Origin: Gemmatimonadota bacterium
Lineage (GTDB): Bacteria; Gemmatimonadota; Gemmatimonadetes; Longimicrobiales; Gaopeijiaceae
Direction: 5' to 3'
Length of the DNA: 6,199 bases
NCBI GenBank assembly: GCA_007129525.1
Contig: SKVI01000186.1
Span: forward strand, 1 to 6,199
Under the pieces are notes generated by a model. That model saw nothing but the letters and a program-made list of their open reading frames with translations. It was not told the DNA's origin and did not search any database. Below, in pieces: positions 5,998 to 6,199 of the stretch. The position numbers and the translations under genes are program-made. Each line of letters starts with the position of its first letter. Position 1 is the stretch's first letter.

Positions 5998-6199
5998 TCA
6001 GGTGACCGCTGCGCCGCACTCCTCGCTGACGCGCCCCAGGAAGGCCTGTTGGAGACGTCGGGTCATGGGACCGACGGTGCCGTCTCCCACCGGCCGTCCG
6101 TCGAGCCGCACGGTGGGGCGCACCTCCGTGGTGGTCCCGGTAAAGAAGATCTCCGACGCCCGCTGCGCCTCGGTCAACGTCACGGGCCGCTCCTCCACC
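5998..6199 (-). CDS. C-terminal end of a PLP fold-type IV aminotransferase (D-amino-acid or branched-chain type), 5' end beyond the window
   Basis: Only the last 66 complete codons are present, ending in TGA at 6000-5998. The sequence ASEIFFTGTTTEVRPT followed by DGRPVGDGTVGPMTRRLQ matches the C-terminal region of class IV aminotransferases. Here the G-T-T-T segment supplies backbone and hydroxyl contacts to the PLP phosphate, and GDG-x-x-GPxTRxLQ closes the fold. Branched-chain enzymes (IlvE) usually read TGTAAEV and D-alanine enzymes (Dat) usually read S/T-S-T-T/S-x-EV. This TGTTTEV is intermediate, so I cannot separate them from the fragment. A D-amino-acid enzyme would fit a peptidoglycan-recycling neighbourhood, but this is only suggestive. 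The family is confident; the substrate is not. Confidence 0.8.
   Translation of the reverse strand, partial: VEERPVTLTEAQRASEIFFTGTTTEVRPTVRLDGRPVGDGTVGPMTRRLQQAFLGRVSEECGAAVT

Overview
The window is very G+C-rich and densely coded, with strong third-position G/C. It carries lipoprotein-type cell-envelope genes and no mobile element, tRNA, rRNA or CRISPR array that I can see. The envelope lipoproteins, the proline-rich linkers and the general protein style suggest a high-GC, probably Gram-negative bacterium. Gemmatimonadota or a relative is my best guess, but this is inference and nothing here is a taxonomic marker.

Layout, left to right. (1) Positions 1-3654, minus strand: two tandem paralogous glycoside hydrolase family 3 lipoproteins of the NagZ (beta-N-acetylglucosaminidase) type. 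The upstream copy is complete (3654 to 1585). The downstream copy starts at 1585 and runs off the left edge. The two share one base in a TGATG stop/start overlap, so they are almost certainly one operon. (2) Positions 3655-3793: a 139-bp divergent intergenic region with a perfect 6-bp inverted repeat. (3) Positions 3794-5086, plus strand: a DUF1343 lipoprotein, homologous to Bacillus subtilis YbbC/NamZ (exo-beta-N-acetylmuramidase, GH171). (4) Positions 5096-5884, minus strand: a secreted CsgG-like protein with a TPR-like C-terminal part, converging on the DUF1343 gene with only 9 bp between stop codons. (5) Positions 5998-6199, minus strand: the C-terminal end of a PLP fold-type IV aminotransferase (D-amino-acid or branched-chain type), cut by the right edge.

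Genes 1-3 make functional sense together. NamZ-type enzymes remove MurNAc and NagZ-type enzymes remove GlcNAc from the non-reducing ends of peptidoglycan glycan strands, so alternating action would dismantle a strand sugar by sugar. In B. subtilis, ybbC (namZ) and ybbD (nagZ) sit in one cell-wall recycling operon. Here the same pair is divergent, nagZ is duplicated, and all three products carry lipobox signal peptides, which implies work outside the cytoplasm. No MurNAc transporter, kinase, etherase (MurQ) or amidase is inside the window.

I found no wholly unknown system. The points most worth a second look are the duplicated NagZ pair with diverged substrate loops, the divergent control region, and the CsgG-like protein next door.
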